This document shows positions 22,081 to 32,934 of a DNA stretch of 64,000 bases, piece after piece. The DNA lies in contig NC_091010.1 of assembly GCF_041146395.1 (NCBI RefSeq), positions 53,092,001 through 53,156,000 of the forward strand. Direction: 5' to 3'. The position numbers and the translations under genes are program-made. The first letter of the stretch is position 1. The number at the start of each line of letters is the position of its first letter. This DNA is from Eulemur rufifrons (Eukaryota > Chordata > Mammalia > Primates > Lemuridae). The notes under the pieces were generated by a model. The model saw only the letters and a program-made list of their open reading frames with translations, had not been told where the DNA came from and did no database searches.

Positions 22081-22917
22081 TGTTTGGATTTGGTGATGAC
22101 TTTTTTTATATGACACCAAAATGCATGATCTATGAAAGAAAGTATTAACAAGATGGACTACATTAAAATTAAAACTTTCTACTCTTTAAAAACACTGTAA
22201 AGACAAACCACAGATTGAGAGAAAAGCATTAAGCATATCTGATAAAGGACTATTATCTAAAATATACAAATATCCCTTAAAATTCAACAATAAGAAATTA
22301 ACAACCCAATTTAAAAAATGGGCCAAAGGCCTTAATAGATACCTCTCCAATGAAGACATACAGATGACAGATAGCATATAAAAAGATGTTCCACATCATG
22401 TTATCAGAAAAGACATGGAGAAACTTTAATATTTCTAAGTGAAAAAAGTCAATCTTAGAAAAAACTACATACTATATGATTCCAACTATATGACATTCTG
22501 AAAAAGTCAAAACTATGGAGACAATGTATTTTTAAATGTTTAAACTTTTACATAGTGGTTGCCAAGTGTGCGGTGGAGGGAGAGATGAATAGACAGAGTA
22601 CAGAGAATGTTTAGGACCATGAAACTCTGTTCTGTGTACTATAATGGTGGAAGCATGTCATTATATATTTGCCCAAACCTTTAAAATGAATACTAACAAA
22701 AGTGAACCCTAATGTAAACTATGGTCTTAGGGTGATAATGATGTGTCAATGTAGGTTCACCAATTGCAACAAACATGTCACTCTATTTGGGGATATTGAC
22801 ACAGGGTGAGGCTATGCATGTGTAGGGATACAGGGTATATGGGAAATCTCTATATCGTCTCAATTTTGCTGCGAACCTAAAATTGCTCTAAAAAATGAAG
22901 TCTATTTAAAAAAGAAA
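22081..22917 (+). mobile_element. Old LINE-1 (L1ME/L1MD-like) 3' part inserted in a MIR
   Basis: Begins in the last part of ORF2 ('tatgacaccaaaatgcatgatctatgaaagaaag' corresponds to the coding stretch before the C-terminal domain; 'aatgggccaaaggccttaatagatacctctccaatgaagacatacagatg' is another ORF2 landmark at about 22316-22365) and ends in a 3' untranslated region with 'gatattgacacagggtgaggctatgcatgtgtagggatacagggtatatgggaaatctctata', 'caattttgctgcgaacctaaaattgctctaaaaaatgaagtc' and an A-rich tail. Frames are broken by many stops, so it is long dead. Confidence 0.85.
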
Positions 22918-23000
22918 ATGTTGTGAAAATTCAATTAGATAATATCTATAAGATGCTGTGTATAATTGTGGGCATAGCTTAAATATGCTAGTAATTATTG
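22918..23000 (+). repeat. MIR SINE, 3' part, continuing 21905-22080
   Basis: 'ttgtgaaaattcaattagataatatctataagatgctgtgtataattgtgggcatag' matches the MIR 3' segment GTTGTGAGGATTAAATGAGATAAT ... GCCTGGCACATAG and takes up where the 5' part stops. Confidence 0.75.
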
Positions 23001-23421
23001 TTACTGGTTTTCATTTCTTTTTAATATGGTTTTGAGCTTTGTTTTAATGAGTTAAAATATCTCATAGGAGATACTTGTTTGTTTTCTAGGAAATTGCTAG
23101 AAAAATGAGATTGTTAATATTTAATCTTTCATGCACATTTCATTTCTTTCAGTTAACAGTCACTGGTCCAAAGTTGATTAGAGTAAGAGTGTGTAGGCCA
23201 TGCATGACTAGAACTCTTTATGTCAAGAAGCCACCTAGAAGTATCTCTAGAAGTGGCTTTCCTTTCCTCCCTCAGAGACTGTTAGATTACATCACAGAAC
23301 ACACTATCAGCCAGGGAGTTTATGAGACATAAATTACTGTAATCCAGGTCATCTCAGCACATGTACACAAATAGAACCATAAATTTGATGGACAACTTTA
23401 GTTTTCAGATCTGTCAATACA

Positions 23422-23742
23422 CAACTGTCCCGCAGCACCCATGGGAGACTGGTTCCAGGAACTCCCAAGGATACCAAAATCCCCGGATGCTCAAACCTCT
23501 TATATAACATACGCTAGTATTTACATAATAACCTACAAATATCCTCCCATATACTTTAAATCATCTCTAGATTACCTATAATACCTAATAAAATGTAAAT
23601 GCTATGTAAATAATTGTTATACCGTATTTTTAAACTTATTTTTTATTGTTATTTTTTATTGCTTTTTAAAAAAATACTTTTGATCTACAGTTGGTTGAAT
23701 CCATGGATACAGAACCCGCAGATACGGACAGCCAGCTGCAGT
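23422..23742 (+). mobile_element. MER2 Tigger-type DNA transposon
   Basis: Left end 'caactgtcccgcagcacccatgggagactggttccaggaactccc' then 'gataccaaaatccccggatgctcaaacctcttatata', 'acctacaaatatcctcccatatactttaaatcatctctagattac' and 'atgtaaatgctatgtaaataattgttatac', and right end 'ttttgatctacagttggttgaatccatggatacagaacccgcagatacgg'. These are the landmarks of MER2, mobilised by a Tigger (TcMar) transposase; the centre is partly deleted and replaced by T-rich sequence. Confidence 0.9.
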
Positions 23743-24984
23743 AGACTCAGGTCCCTTCATTGGAGAAAATAGTTTATTAGAACGTAAGTCACTACAGCAG
23801 GCTTTCGGTTTTGCAAACGAACATCTGTTTGTTCTCTATAGACACATAAAGAGTGTGAAGCCAGCAGGGAGACACTGGGTCTAAATCTGTTGGTGTAAAT
23901 TGTCACAAAGCCTAAATGTTGTCTCTTGTTGGGTTCTGTGCAGAATGTGTACACAGCTGCTCAATTACAGTAAGCAGTCACCACTGAGCAGTTTCACTGC
24001 ATATAATGTGTGAGAGAGGGAAACCTTGCCTCCGATCAGTGTTGTCACTGTGAGTGACTTGGGAGATTTCTAGTGATGGCACCCTAAGCTCCATTAGCTA
24101 CCCCCCAAAACATTTCAAGTAAATATACCACCTTTAAAAACAAAACCAAAAAAACAATTCTGCATGTTCAAATGTAGGTTCAAAACAATTGTTATAGCTC
24201 CATTCACCAGTCTCACAGATGCTGTCCCTAATAAAAACTATGGGAATTACCAAAGCAGCTAGAATTGGACTACGAGCAACAGGCAAGTGATTGTTCTGTT
24301 TTTCCTGATTCAGGAAAATGATAAAAAGACTAAATTTTTGAACTTTTTATTAAATAAAGGTTAGTTACATATTATTTTATAGTAGTTCAATTTTGGCCCA
24401 TTCCAATAATATTTTAAATGGACTTATTTATAAATTACCTATCCTTCATTACTTTAATCCTATCTTAGTTTGCATATGATCTGATTTCAAAAAGAGGGCT
24501 GGTTTTCCTTTATTTTAAATTTGGGGATAGGGTAAGGAGATTTATTGCTAAACTGGATTATATTCAAAGAGCAGTCCTTCACAAATTCCAGGTAATCGTG
24601 AAAGACATTAAATATAAATATATTACAAGAGCAAAAACCCAGAATAAAGTGATATATTTTCATTTCAACTGTATTTGGTGTTCTTACAATATTATTATTA
24701 TGTTCAAAGGTGTTTAATTTTGCCACTATTGAAAGAGGTTTACCCAAAGAAGTATAGCTTGAAATCAAGAAAATCAAAAATTATTTGCTCTAAGTACCCA
24801 GTTGTGTGGTGGCATTCCATTCAGGAAATTAGTGTCTTAAGCAAAGCACAGAAAGAAGCCATGGAAAATCATAAAACTTTACCCCAAGGTCAATTGTTAA
24901 AGAAGTACATGACCCTGGACAAGTTATTTCACCCCCACCATACAGTTCCATGAATGGCACTGTGCTGCCAACTGTTGAATGTGG
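23743..24984. other. AT-rich non-coding DNA
   Basis: No gene or named repeat. Overlapping frames at 24487-24777 (minus) and 24675-24953 (plus) are about 95 residues, with no domain. Confidence 0.5.
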
Positions 24985-25130
24985 CCGTGCCTTTGCATGA
25001 GCTAGTCCCTTTGCAGGAATATCATCGACCCCTCTTCCCTGATTTCTACTAATACATTCTTTCTCTTCCTTCAAGTTTGCTCAAGCAAGGCCTCATTAGC
25101 TTTTCTCTGGCTCTTTTTACATAGAGCTGG
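24985..25130 (+). repeat. L2 LINE fragment
   Basis: 'gtgcctttgcatgagctagtccctttgcaggaatatcatcgacccctcttccc' corresponds to the L2 block CCTTTGCACATGCTGTTCCCTCTGCCTGGAA..CTCTTCCC, and 'ccttcaagtttgctcaagcaaggcctc' to the following CTTCAGGTCTCAGCTCAAATGTCACCTC block. Confidence 0.6.
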
Positions 25131-26394
25131 CTATAAACGCCTTCAATATTTATAGTATAGTATATATATTCATATATACATTTATATATAGAAGGAAAAA
25201 ATCTAATATTTATATTGTGAGTATAAAAATGTTATGGTGATAATAGGGTTCATTAATCACATTATATTTTGATTATTTTGTCTATATCCTTCCTGGTCCT
25301 ATAAGTGGTAAATGGCTTAAAAACAGAAAGTATGCCTCGCTCAACTTTGATTTCACATTATGCAATATTTATTAGTAGACATTTAGTAAATAATAGTTGA
25401 ATGATTCCTCAATAAAAAAGATAACATTGTGTTCTCCATCTCACAGAATGTTGGACAATTGAAGTTATGAATATTAAAATATCTTGAAGCTTTAACAAAG
25501 TATGCATATGTCAGAAATCACTATAATCTCCCAAACAGCCAAAGAGCATCTTTGTGAGAAATCATATAATTGCTCATCAACATAATAGAAATCCTGATGT
25601 TGTGAAACTCCTAATGACCAACCTTAAGCTGCTCGTTGGGAAAGGAAAAGAAACAAACTTTGAATATTGAATCAAAAAGCGAAAGGTATGGCCATGGTAT
25701 TTGTATTTGTTTCTTTGTTTTGTTTTCAGTTAAAGTATAGCAAAATGGAGGCATACTTTCAAAGAAAACCAAAATTTCAAGAATATTTACAAACATTCAT
25801 TCTGCCACAAGCCTACATTTCACATGACAAGTCTGCTTCTGAAATCGAGAGCCACTTCTTCCTCCAGAGGATCTCGCTTGAAGAACATTGATTTCTACAT
25901 GATGCGTGCTCCTTTAACACCACCCAGGCATGAGGCATCAGAAAGACCAGAGAATTGGGTGTGGCTCATTGAAGGAGCCCAGGGAGAAAGGCCACTATGG
26001 CCAGGACAGCACTGGTGACTGACAGTAACAGTCACCCTCTGTTATTGCTGGTCAGGACAGTCACCCAGTCTTGATATCCAGCTGGTGCTCATGTGGACAC
26101 AGGTGGACGGAAGAGGAGAGAATACACTACCAGGCAAACAGAGTGATGTGTGGGAATAAGGAAAGGAACACAAAGGCACCTGAGTCTTAGTCCTGTCACC
26201 AGCACTTGCTCTCCCAGTGTTTGCCTGAGGATTATAACACCACGTACAGGGAAATGTTTGTAAACAGAACTTGTTTCTACAGCTTCAATTCTGAACTTAT
26301 TGCAAGTATGTTTGTAGATATGAGGACAACACGGAAACAAGCACTTGAGGAGGGATACTATGCACTGCCGCTAGAGTGCTAGATATTTCTCTGA
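25131..26394. other. AT-rich non-coding DNA
   Basis: Contains TA-alternating sequence at 25155-25190 but no gene or named repeat. Frames at 25667-25891, 25824-26018 and 26089-26340 are short and domainless. Confidence 0.5.
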
Positions 26395-26908
26395 AATAAT
26401 TAAAATCAAAATCACAAAGAGATATTAGTATGCCTATATTCATTGTGGCACTATTTAAAATAGCCAAGATATGGAAACAGCCTAAATGTGTACTGACATA
26501 TGAGTGCATAAAAAAAAATGTAGTAGATACATACAACAGAGACTATTCATTGTATAAGGACATTCTGCAACATGGATGAACCTTGAGGACATTATGCTAA
26601 GTGGAATAAAAAATAACTCACAGAAAAACAAATACTGCATGATTTCACCAACATAAAGTATCTAAAATAGTTCATTTCACAGAATCAAAGAGTGGAATGG
26701 TGTTTATAAGGGGCTGGGGAGAAGAGGAAATAGGGATTTGCTAATTAAATGACAAAGTTTCAGTCAAGCAAGATGAAAAAGCTCTAGAGATCTGCTATCT
26801 AACATTGTATTGTCACCAATAATGTATTATACGCTTAAACATTTGTTAAGAGGGTATATCTCATGTTAAGTGGTCCTAACACAATAAAAGAAAACTTAAA
26901 AAAAATTT
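26395..26908 (+). mobile_element. Old LINE-1 (L1M) 3' end
   Basis: The end of ORF2 is seen as 'attcattgtggcactatttaaaatagccaagatatggaaacagcctaaatg', 'ggacattctgcaacatggatgaaccttgaggacattatgctaagtggaata'. The 3' untranslated part has 'agagtggaatggtgtttataaggggctgggg' and ends 'gggtatatctcatgttaagtggtcctaacacaataaaag' plus an A-rich tail, the L1M form. Stop codons throughout. Confidence 0.85.
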
Positions 26909-27299
26909 TGCCCAACTGCCTTAAGACAGAAATATTCAGCTTTAATTGGTACTAGTGGGAATTGTGACTGAAGAAGTGAAAAAAAGAGGAGCAAGACACA
27001 GGAGACAAATTATTTAGTCACTTTTGAAGGAGAGATCAGAAGACAAAGCCCCTATTATTCTGTGGTGGATGTTTAATGAAGACTACAAAATAACTGCTTT
27101 GGTAATATTTATTGTTTCTATTTTTTAATTATATAGAATTATATGTATCTCACATATTATATACGATATATAAATACATAATTATAAATAGATAGATATA
27201 GTATACACATAAAAGTATACACAAATGGACAATGGCATAATTAATAAAAAAGAATGAACAGCCTATGGGATCAGGATTCAAATTGATTAACACAACATC

Positions 27300-27540
27300 A
27301 ACACCCAGAGTTCCCTTTATTCTTTTTCCCAGTCACTACTCTCTACAGGTAACCACTGTTTTCACTTAAAATAGCATAGATTAGTTGTGTTTGTTTGTAT
27401 GTATGTTTGTTTATTTTTTACTTACTATAAATGGAATGCTATAGTATCCACTTTTTATGATTGGCTTATTTTGGTCAATGTGTGTGAGATTCATTTTTCT
27501 TTTTACATATAGTTCTAGAGAGTTCATTCTCAGAACTTTT
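27300..27540 (-). mobile_element. Old LINE-1 (L1ME-like) fragment
   Basis: In plus orientation: 'tacaggtaaccactgttttcac', 'tataaatggaatgctatagtatccactttttatgattggcttattttggtcaatgtgtgtgagattcat', the complement of an old L1 3' region in which this series leads into the end of ORF2. It is similar to 38815-39105. Confidence 0.6.
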
Positions 27541-27551
27541 CCATTGAACGA

Positions 27552-27895
27552 AGGTACCTTATTTTATTTTGTTTTGTTTGTTTTATTTTTGAAATTTCAA
27601 AAGATTTAGGGGTATAAGTGGTTTTTGGTTACATGGATGAATAGTATAGTGGTTAACTCTGGGCTTCTAGAATATCCATCGCCTAAATAATGCACATTGT
27701 ATCCAGTAGGTAATTTTTCATCCCTCATTTCCCTCCTACACTCCCCTTTCTGAGTCTCTGATGTCCATTATACGCTCTGTGTATCCATAACTTAGCTCCC
27801 ATTTATCAGTGAGAGTGTGTGGTGTTTCTGACGTACTTCACTTAGGATAATGGCCTCCAGTTCCATCCAAGTTCCTAAAAAAGATATTATTTCCT
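27552..27895 (-). mobile_element. LINE-1 3' end, younger than its neighbour
   Basis: A T-rich tail (27560-27592) is followed by 'ggggtataagtggtttttggttacatggatgaatagtatagtgg', 'gtatccagtaggtaatttttcatccctc' and the complement of the end of ORF2, 'tacttcacttaggataatggcctccagttccatccaagtt'. The same ORF2-end sequence is in 43905-43942. 5'-truncated at about 27895. Confidence 0.85.
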
Positions 27896-29102
27896 TCCTG
27901 AAGATGGGAAAAGAGTAATTATTTATTGACCTATGTATGTGAAAGTTACTAATCCATTAGAGTTCTCACCATGGGGCAAAAAATAGCTGATCCTTAATCC
28001 TCAAATCCCCTGAAGAATTTATTACAAATAAAATCCTGTAGGGTTGAGAGACATAAGCTCTCATATTGACATATTTTCATGTCAACAGTATGGTCTTCAT
28101 AATGTAAGAGGTAGAGCAAAAGAAAAAAAAAAATGCACACTCTGACAGGATGTTTAATTATTTGCACGGTTATTTCCACATTCTCATATTTTATGAGATT
28201 CCAGCATATAGTTCTCTGTCTTCTACCATTCTTCATATATACCTTCTGTCCATCTTTTCATTATTCCCAAATTGTTTGTTAACTCTGCCTAAGGCCCTAG
28301 TTGGTGGGAACATATCTAAACAATAAAAATAGATGCAGACATGCGTGGTCTCTTATGGCAATTCATGTGGTATACAGCATTGATGCTTAGCCCCCCTCCT
28401 TTCCCTGACTAGTAAGGACCCCGCCACTGGCATAAGGCAGTTCCAGGAATACTGATGGTTTCTAAGCTCTGTGTCTCTCTGCTTCTTTGGCTGATGATTT
28501 TCCCCAGTGACATGCTCAGCAATGTTCAGAGCAGAGCAGAATCAGAGGACCTTTAACACCCTCAGGGACAACCCTCAAGTCCAGTTTCTAATCAACTCAG
28601 CAAAATGGAGCTTCTGCTGCTGACAGTGGTAACTCATTCAAAAATATGCATAATTTCTCACATTTTTCTGCCACTTCTTCATCATCCACTCCCTCATTTG
28701 TACTCTGTTCCCTATGGTCACTTCTTAAATAAATCATTTTATTTAAGTCTTTTACTCAGGATGAGCTTTGGAGAAGTGAACCCAGGCATTTCTTCTCTTA
28801 TGAACTTAACGAAAGCCATATTAAAAGACACCAACTGAATTCTAAAACTTTAATTCAAAGAGCTGTTATATTAATAGGTCTATTTATGGAGGAGGGTAAT
28901 TTAGAAATGATCCTTTAATGAAGCATTTATCAGCACCCTAAGTGAATTGAAAGGATCGCAGAGGAGGCAGAGATTATTAAAAAGCACTTTCCAAATTTAT
29001 TTGATCAAAGGACTCCTTTTGTTGTGTATTCATCTACCAAGATGCTGTTGACTATTGAGCACATTTTAGTAAATGAAGATAAAAATTTCAAACCTCAAAT
29101 AT
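27896..29102. other. Non-coding DNA, nothing recognised
   Basis: No gene or named repeat up to the left arm of the inverted repeat. Frames of 77-94 residues are present (for example 28605-28838 plus); the one at 29024-29308 includes the left arm and has no domain. Confidence 0.5.
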
Positions 29103-29273
29103 TTAGCAGATCCAAGCAATTAATGGAAAGGGGAAATGTCAAGGCAACAGAGACTCTCTTGAAAACAGATAAGTGCAAGTCTCCTGTAAAGACATTGGAT
29201 TCTTACTGTGCTGTTCTGCAACTAGGTCCTACCAACCAGCTTGTTTCTCACTTGCAGTGCACTCTTTCCCAGT
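29103..29273 (+). repeat. Inverted repeat, left arm (171 bp)
   Basis: The reverse complement of this segment is found at 30239-30409. I compared them base by base: equal length, no gap, and two mismatches (in the stretch around 29169-29175, GATAAGTGC here against GAAAAGTAC in the complement of the other arm), i.e. 169 of 171 identical. The sequence itself belongs to no repeat family that I know. The identity ends sharply on both sides and no flanking direct duplication is visible. A transcript through both arms could form a 171-base-pair stem with a 965-base loop. Confidence 0.97.
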
Positions 29274-29459
29274 ACATTATAGCTCTTAGTCTTTCCAATT
29301 GTAAATAAGTGTGTTGAATTCAAAACTCAATAGATTCTTTTCATATTTTATAATTTTATAACTTTATTGTCGATTGATGTATTTTGCTTTGGAAATTGAG
29401 TTTAGCAAGAAAGTCTTCAAGTCTGAGTTTATTGCTAGCCTGTGTATCATTTAAGGCAC

Positions 29460-29840
29460 TTTCTGCTGCACAAAACAGAAAGACCAATAAAATGATTGTA
29501 AGCCAAAAAAGAATTTGCCAGCTCACATAACTACAAAAGGAAAAGCTTAAATTGGCCTCAGGAACAACTTAACTAGGGGCTTAGAAAATATCACCAGGAT
29601 CCACGTCATTCCACCTCTCTGTTAGCTCTGTTCTCTCCCATGTGCTGGTTTTACTCTCAGGCAGGTAATGATCCTTGTCTCAGGATGTGGACTGCTGCTC
29701 TGCATCTCGTATGTTTTTAGCTTCACTGCCAGCTTGACAGAGAGAGACGAGGCAAATGTCCAAGGCCAGCCTCTTATTTGTTGGATTGGGTTAAATTTCT
29801 ATTCCTGAAGCAATCATTGTAGGGGGTGGGAGGCTACCAG
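29460..29840 (+). repeat. Ancient interspersed repeat, family not assigned
   Basis: 'tctgctgcacaaaacagaaagaccaa', 'agctcacataactacaaaaggaaaagct', 'ttggcctcaggaacaactta', and a late 'gcctcttatttgttggattgggtt..cctgaagcaatcattgt' follow the order of a common old mammalian repeat with a 'TTGGCTCACATAACTG' core. I cannot give its formal name or class. Confidence 0.4.
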
Positions 29841-29844
29841 TGGT

Positions 29845-30045
29845 TGAAAATCATTACAACCAAGTAATTTTGTTACAAGTCTGTACATTAGAATCACATG
29901 CAGAGATTTAAACAAATACTTATGCTGGGGCCAAACTTAGCTAATTAAGTCAGTGCATCTATGATTGGGACTTAGGCATTAGTAGATGTTGAAAACCCCT
30001 AGTAATTTCAGTGTTTATCCAGAATTAAGAGTCACTGGTTTACCT
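29845..30045 (+). mobile_element. MER5-like hAT-Charlie fragment
   Basis: 'gtacattagaatcacatgcagagatttaaacaaatacttatgctggggcca' follows the MER5 stretch TGCACATTAGAATCACCTGGGGAGCTTTAAAAAATACTGATGCCTGGGCC; later 'attgggacttaggcatt' and 'agagtcactggttt' follow the remainder towards the inverted end. Confidence 0.65.
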
Positions 30046-30049
30046 GAGC

Positions 30050-30205
30050 CATAATGATTCGTGTTCATACCATTCACCTGGGGAATCTGTCCACAGGCAG
30101 ATTCTGACTCAGTAGGTCTGTGTAAGACCCAGGACACTGCATTTCTGGTAGTTGCCAGATGATGCTCATGACGTGGTTCACTGCCCACACTTTGAGAAAT
30201 AAGTT
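30050..30205 (+). mobile_element. MER5A-like hAT-Charlie fragment
   Basis: 'cattcacctggggaatctgtccacaggcagattctgactcagtaggtctg' and 'cactgcatttctggtagttgccagatgatgctcatg..cacactttgagaaa' follow the MER5A order (CACCTGGGAACTTGTTAGAAATGCAGATTC ... TTTTAACAAGCCCTCCAGGTGATTCTGATGC ... AAGTTTGAGAACC). Confidence 0.65.
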
Positions 30206-30238
30206 ATACACTATTCAGTATCTATCCTTACAGCTGTG

Positions 30239-30409
30239 ACTGGGAAAGAGTGCACTGCAAGTGAGAAACAAGCTGGTTGGTAGGACCTAGTTGCAGAACA
30301 GCACAGTAAGAATCCAATGTCTTTACAGGAGACTTGTACTTTTCTGTTTTCAAGAGAGTCTCTGTTGCCTTGACATTTCCCCTTTCCATTAATTGCTTGG
30401 ATCTGCTAA
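30239..30409 (-). repeat. Inverted repeat, right arm (171 bp)
   Basis: Reverse complement of 29103-29273 with two mismatches and no gap. Left boundary lies between GCTGTG and ACTGGG, right boundary between GCTAA and GTTCCC. Flanking bases outside both arms differ immediately. Confidence 0.97.
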
Positions 30410-31559
30410 GTTCCCACCAAAATATATGAGCTAAGAGTGGAGAAGGTATGATATACCAAGGGAAATTTTAAATACTTCTTCAAAATAAGAATTAAAGTGA
30501 TAAAAATAGATGTCCACTATGTCAAGATGAACAAATTTTGACCTCTTTCTCCTCTCTATATCTGCATTTTATCTTTTGTGTGGGCATATGGAGTGTGGGT
30601 TCTCAAGGCCAGATGATGTAGCAGCCAACTAGCTTGAGGGTAGGGAGTCCAAACCCAAGAGTCAACTGGACAGTCACTTCTCAAGAAGGTACAATCCTTG
30701 CCTTGTCATCAGAGGGTCATCAGTGGTCTTTCCCTCAGAGGACATTTTACCAATTTCCCTTTCCCTTAGATTTCCCAGGTTGTGAGTATCAGCCCCTGAA
30801 TGAATTCACAAGAATTCCACGTTCTCTTAAAATGCAATGGCTGTTACAGTCAACCATCCTGTTCCCTTCCTCATGAACACTCCCGCCCCCACTTCCTGCT
30901 AATACAGCTCAAGGATCACAAAATTTTAAATGAAGTTATTGACTCCTGGTCTGTTGCCTTGGTCTCATTTCTAGGCAGTAAAACTCATGAAAGTAGCATG
31001 AAACATCAGGAATAAACAACCTGAAGCCAAAATAACACTCAGGGCCCTGCCTGTATTGTGTGAAAGGTGATTACTACGTGCCTAAGATCCATGATTAGTT
31101 CACTTGGTATCTCAGAATTCTGAACTTGACATCAGTACATCAGTTTTAAGGAGCCCTGCAGCAATGCCTCATGTTGTTTCTTAGACACACTTTTTATGAC
31201 CCAACATGTTTTCTCACATGCTAAATGAATCCCTGCTCAGCCCTCAATGTTAAATATATTTCACATCTAAACCACGCTTGTTCCTGACTTCTCTGGAATC
31301 CCCTACCTCCAGCTACTCTGATTATATCATAATTCTCTGGTGCTCTGTTTTCTCATTACTATTCTCTACTTCTTCCTTAAAGTTTTGAGAAAGAAGTGCA
31401 TTATTAGTAACTAGAGAGGAAGCTGAGGCTCAGAGACTTCAGTAATTTCTTTTTAAGTCCTACAAGTGGAAAGATGGTATGTTGTGATTTGTACTCAGGC
31501 TTTTTCATCATACAAAGCTATATGTGTTAATATTTCCAGGAATAAATTTTCCTTCCTAC
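30410..31559. other. Non-coding DNA, nothing recognised
   Basis: No gene or named repeat. Two overlapping plus frames (30634-30876, 30800-31015) have no domain or codon bias. Confidence 0.5.
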
Positions 31560-31690
31560 AAGATAGGCACTGCCTTAAATTTTGAACTCCTAGAGAGCAG
31601 TAGTTTTGTCTCATTCACTCTGTAGTGCAATGCACCATGTACAGTGTCTGGCCAAAATTGCTGCTCATTAGAAAATCAAAGAGATGGGCA
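31560..31690 (+). repeat. L2 LINE 3' fragment
   Basis: 'ttgaactcctagagagcagtagttttgtctcattcactctgtagtgcaatgcaccatgtacagtgtctggcc' corresponds to the L2 stretch TAAGCTCCTTGAGGGCAGGGACCGTGTCT ... CCAGCACCTAGCACAGTGCCTGGCAC. Confidence 0.65.
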
Positions 31691-31892
31691 GTGAGTGGTG
31701 AAGATACTTTAGTTTGGGAAGGAGATTTTATATATTTTTAATTCTTACTCAAATTAGCAACTTATTCACTCTCCTTATCTACCTTCACCAAGGAAATAGA
31801 AGTACAAATGATGCCCAATATAAGACGGTTCGATGGTTTGATTTAAGGTTTTGTCACTTTACCATGAAGTTCTATCAGAATATAACCCCACT

Positions 31893-32110
31893 CATTGTAA
31901 GTTAAGGAGCTCCTTATGACGTTTTGGCTATGGGGTTACGGTTTCTATAAATGTGTATGGCTTTGGCACCATTATAAAGTCAAAAAATCATTAAATCTGA
32001 CAATTGTAAATTGAGGATATCTGCTCTGCTGCCACCATTAAATTTCTTTTTGACTTACGATGGGTTTGTCCAGATGTAGCCCCAATGTAAATTGAGGAGC
32101 ATGTATACTT
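31893..32110. mobile_element. Tigger-type DNA transposon remnants with repeated ends
   Basis: The end motif ATTGTAARTTRAGGA appears three times in the same direction: about 31894-31909, 32005-32019 and (as AATGTAAATTGAGGAG) 32084-32099. Between the first two lies 'gggttacggtttctataaatgtgtatggctttggcaccattataaagtc', a subterminal part of a Tigger-related element; before the third lies 'ttgacttacgatgggtttgtccagatgtagcccc', the subterminal part of the other end. So at least two partial copies, probably nested or tandem. Confidence 0.7.
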
Positions 32111-32934
32111 TTATTTGGGTGAACAGGACAGGCATACGTGGGCACTTGCTCCTTGTTTCTTTCAAAGGCAAGAGGATATAAGAAGATAGATAGCCAGGAC
32201 AGCTACCACTGCCTCTCCTCTTGTCTCCTGGCTGTCTGTACCATGACCTTAGCACCCTACATACTCACTGAATAGGAGATTTTATTTACTTACCTCTAGC
32301 CAGGGGCATTTACTTACTTTAAAAACCTATGGAACCTAGTACATCAGAGTTACTCCAACATACTTTGAGTCATACAATACTGGAGGATGATTCAATGGCA
32401 AAGATGAATTAGTCCAATTCCTTTATATTGTTGATGAGAAAAATGAAACCAAAAAAGGAGGAAATACTTTCCCATAGATAGAAAAACAACAGATGCTTTT
32501 GTTGGCTTGACTAGATTGAGATACAAAATGACTTTCCTTTTCTAGAGTCCATTAGCCAGATTGGGAACTTCAACTCTGAAAAATTTCTGGAGCAGTTAAA
32601 GGTTTGACACAAATATCCAGAAATCAAATGTGAAAGTTGTGGTGGGATCCATGAGGGAATAATTTTGCTGCACATAACACCCTGACTCGTTAGTGATTAC
32701 CTGTTCATTGGTTAATACCCAGGGTCAAAAATAAGAACGTGTCACAGGAAATGCCATGGGAAATTCACTATCTTCATGAAGCAAGGCTCATGTAGCCTGT
32801 GAAAGGAGGCTTATGAGTAAATGGCTGTAATCTCAGGAGTGGTGGTCACACAGCCTGAGTTTTACCACTTGCAAGAATAAATAACACATTTCCGTAAAGT
32901 GGGAAGTACAAAAAAATTTTTTTAATTAAAAAAA
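32111..32934. other. Non-coding DNA
   Basis: No gene. A weak MIR-like piece may lie at about 32395-32480 ('gatgagaaaaatgaaacc'), too decayed to call. The last 30 bases before the L1 are A/T homopolymer-rich. Confidence 0.4.

Larger units (their letters stand above)
29274..30238. other. 965-base spacer between the inverted-repeat arms
   Basis: Holds several old, decayed repeats: an unassigned one at 29460-29840 and two MER5-like elements (29845-30045, 30050-30205). The age of these elements contrasts with the near-identity of the arms. Confidence 0.9.

Noticed and set aside
29103..30409. Inverted repeat as a DNA transposon with long terminal repeats
   Set aside because: No target-site duplication at 29102/30410, and the inside contains independent old MER5 copies rather than a transposase or a coherent element.
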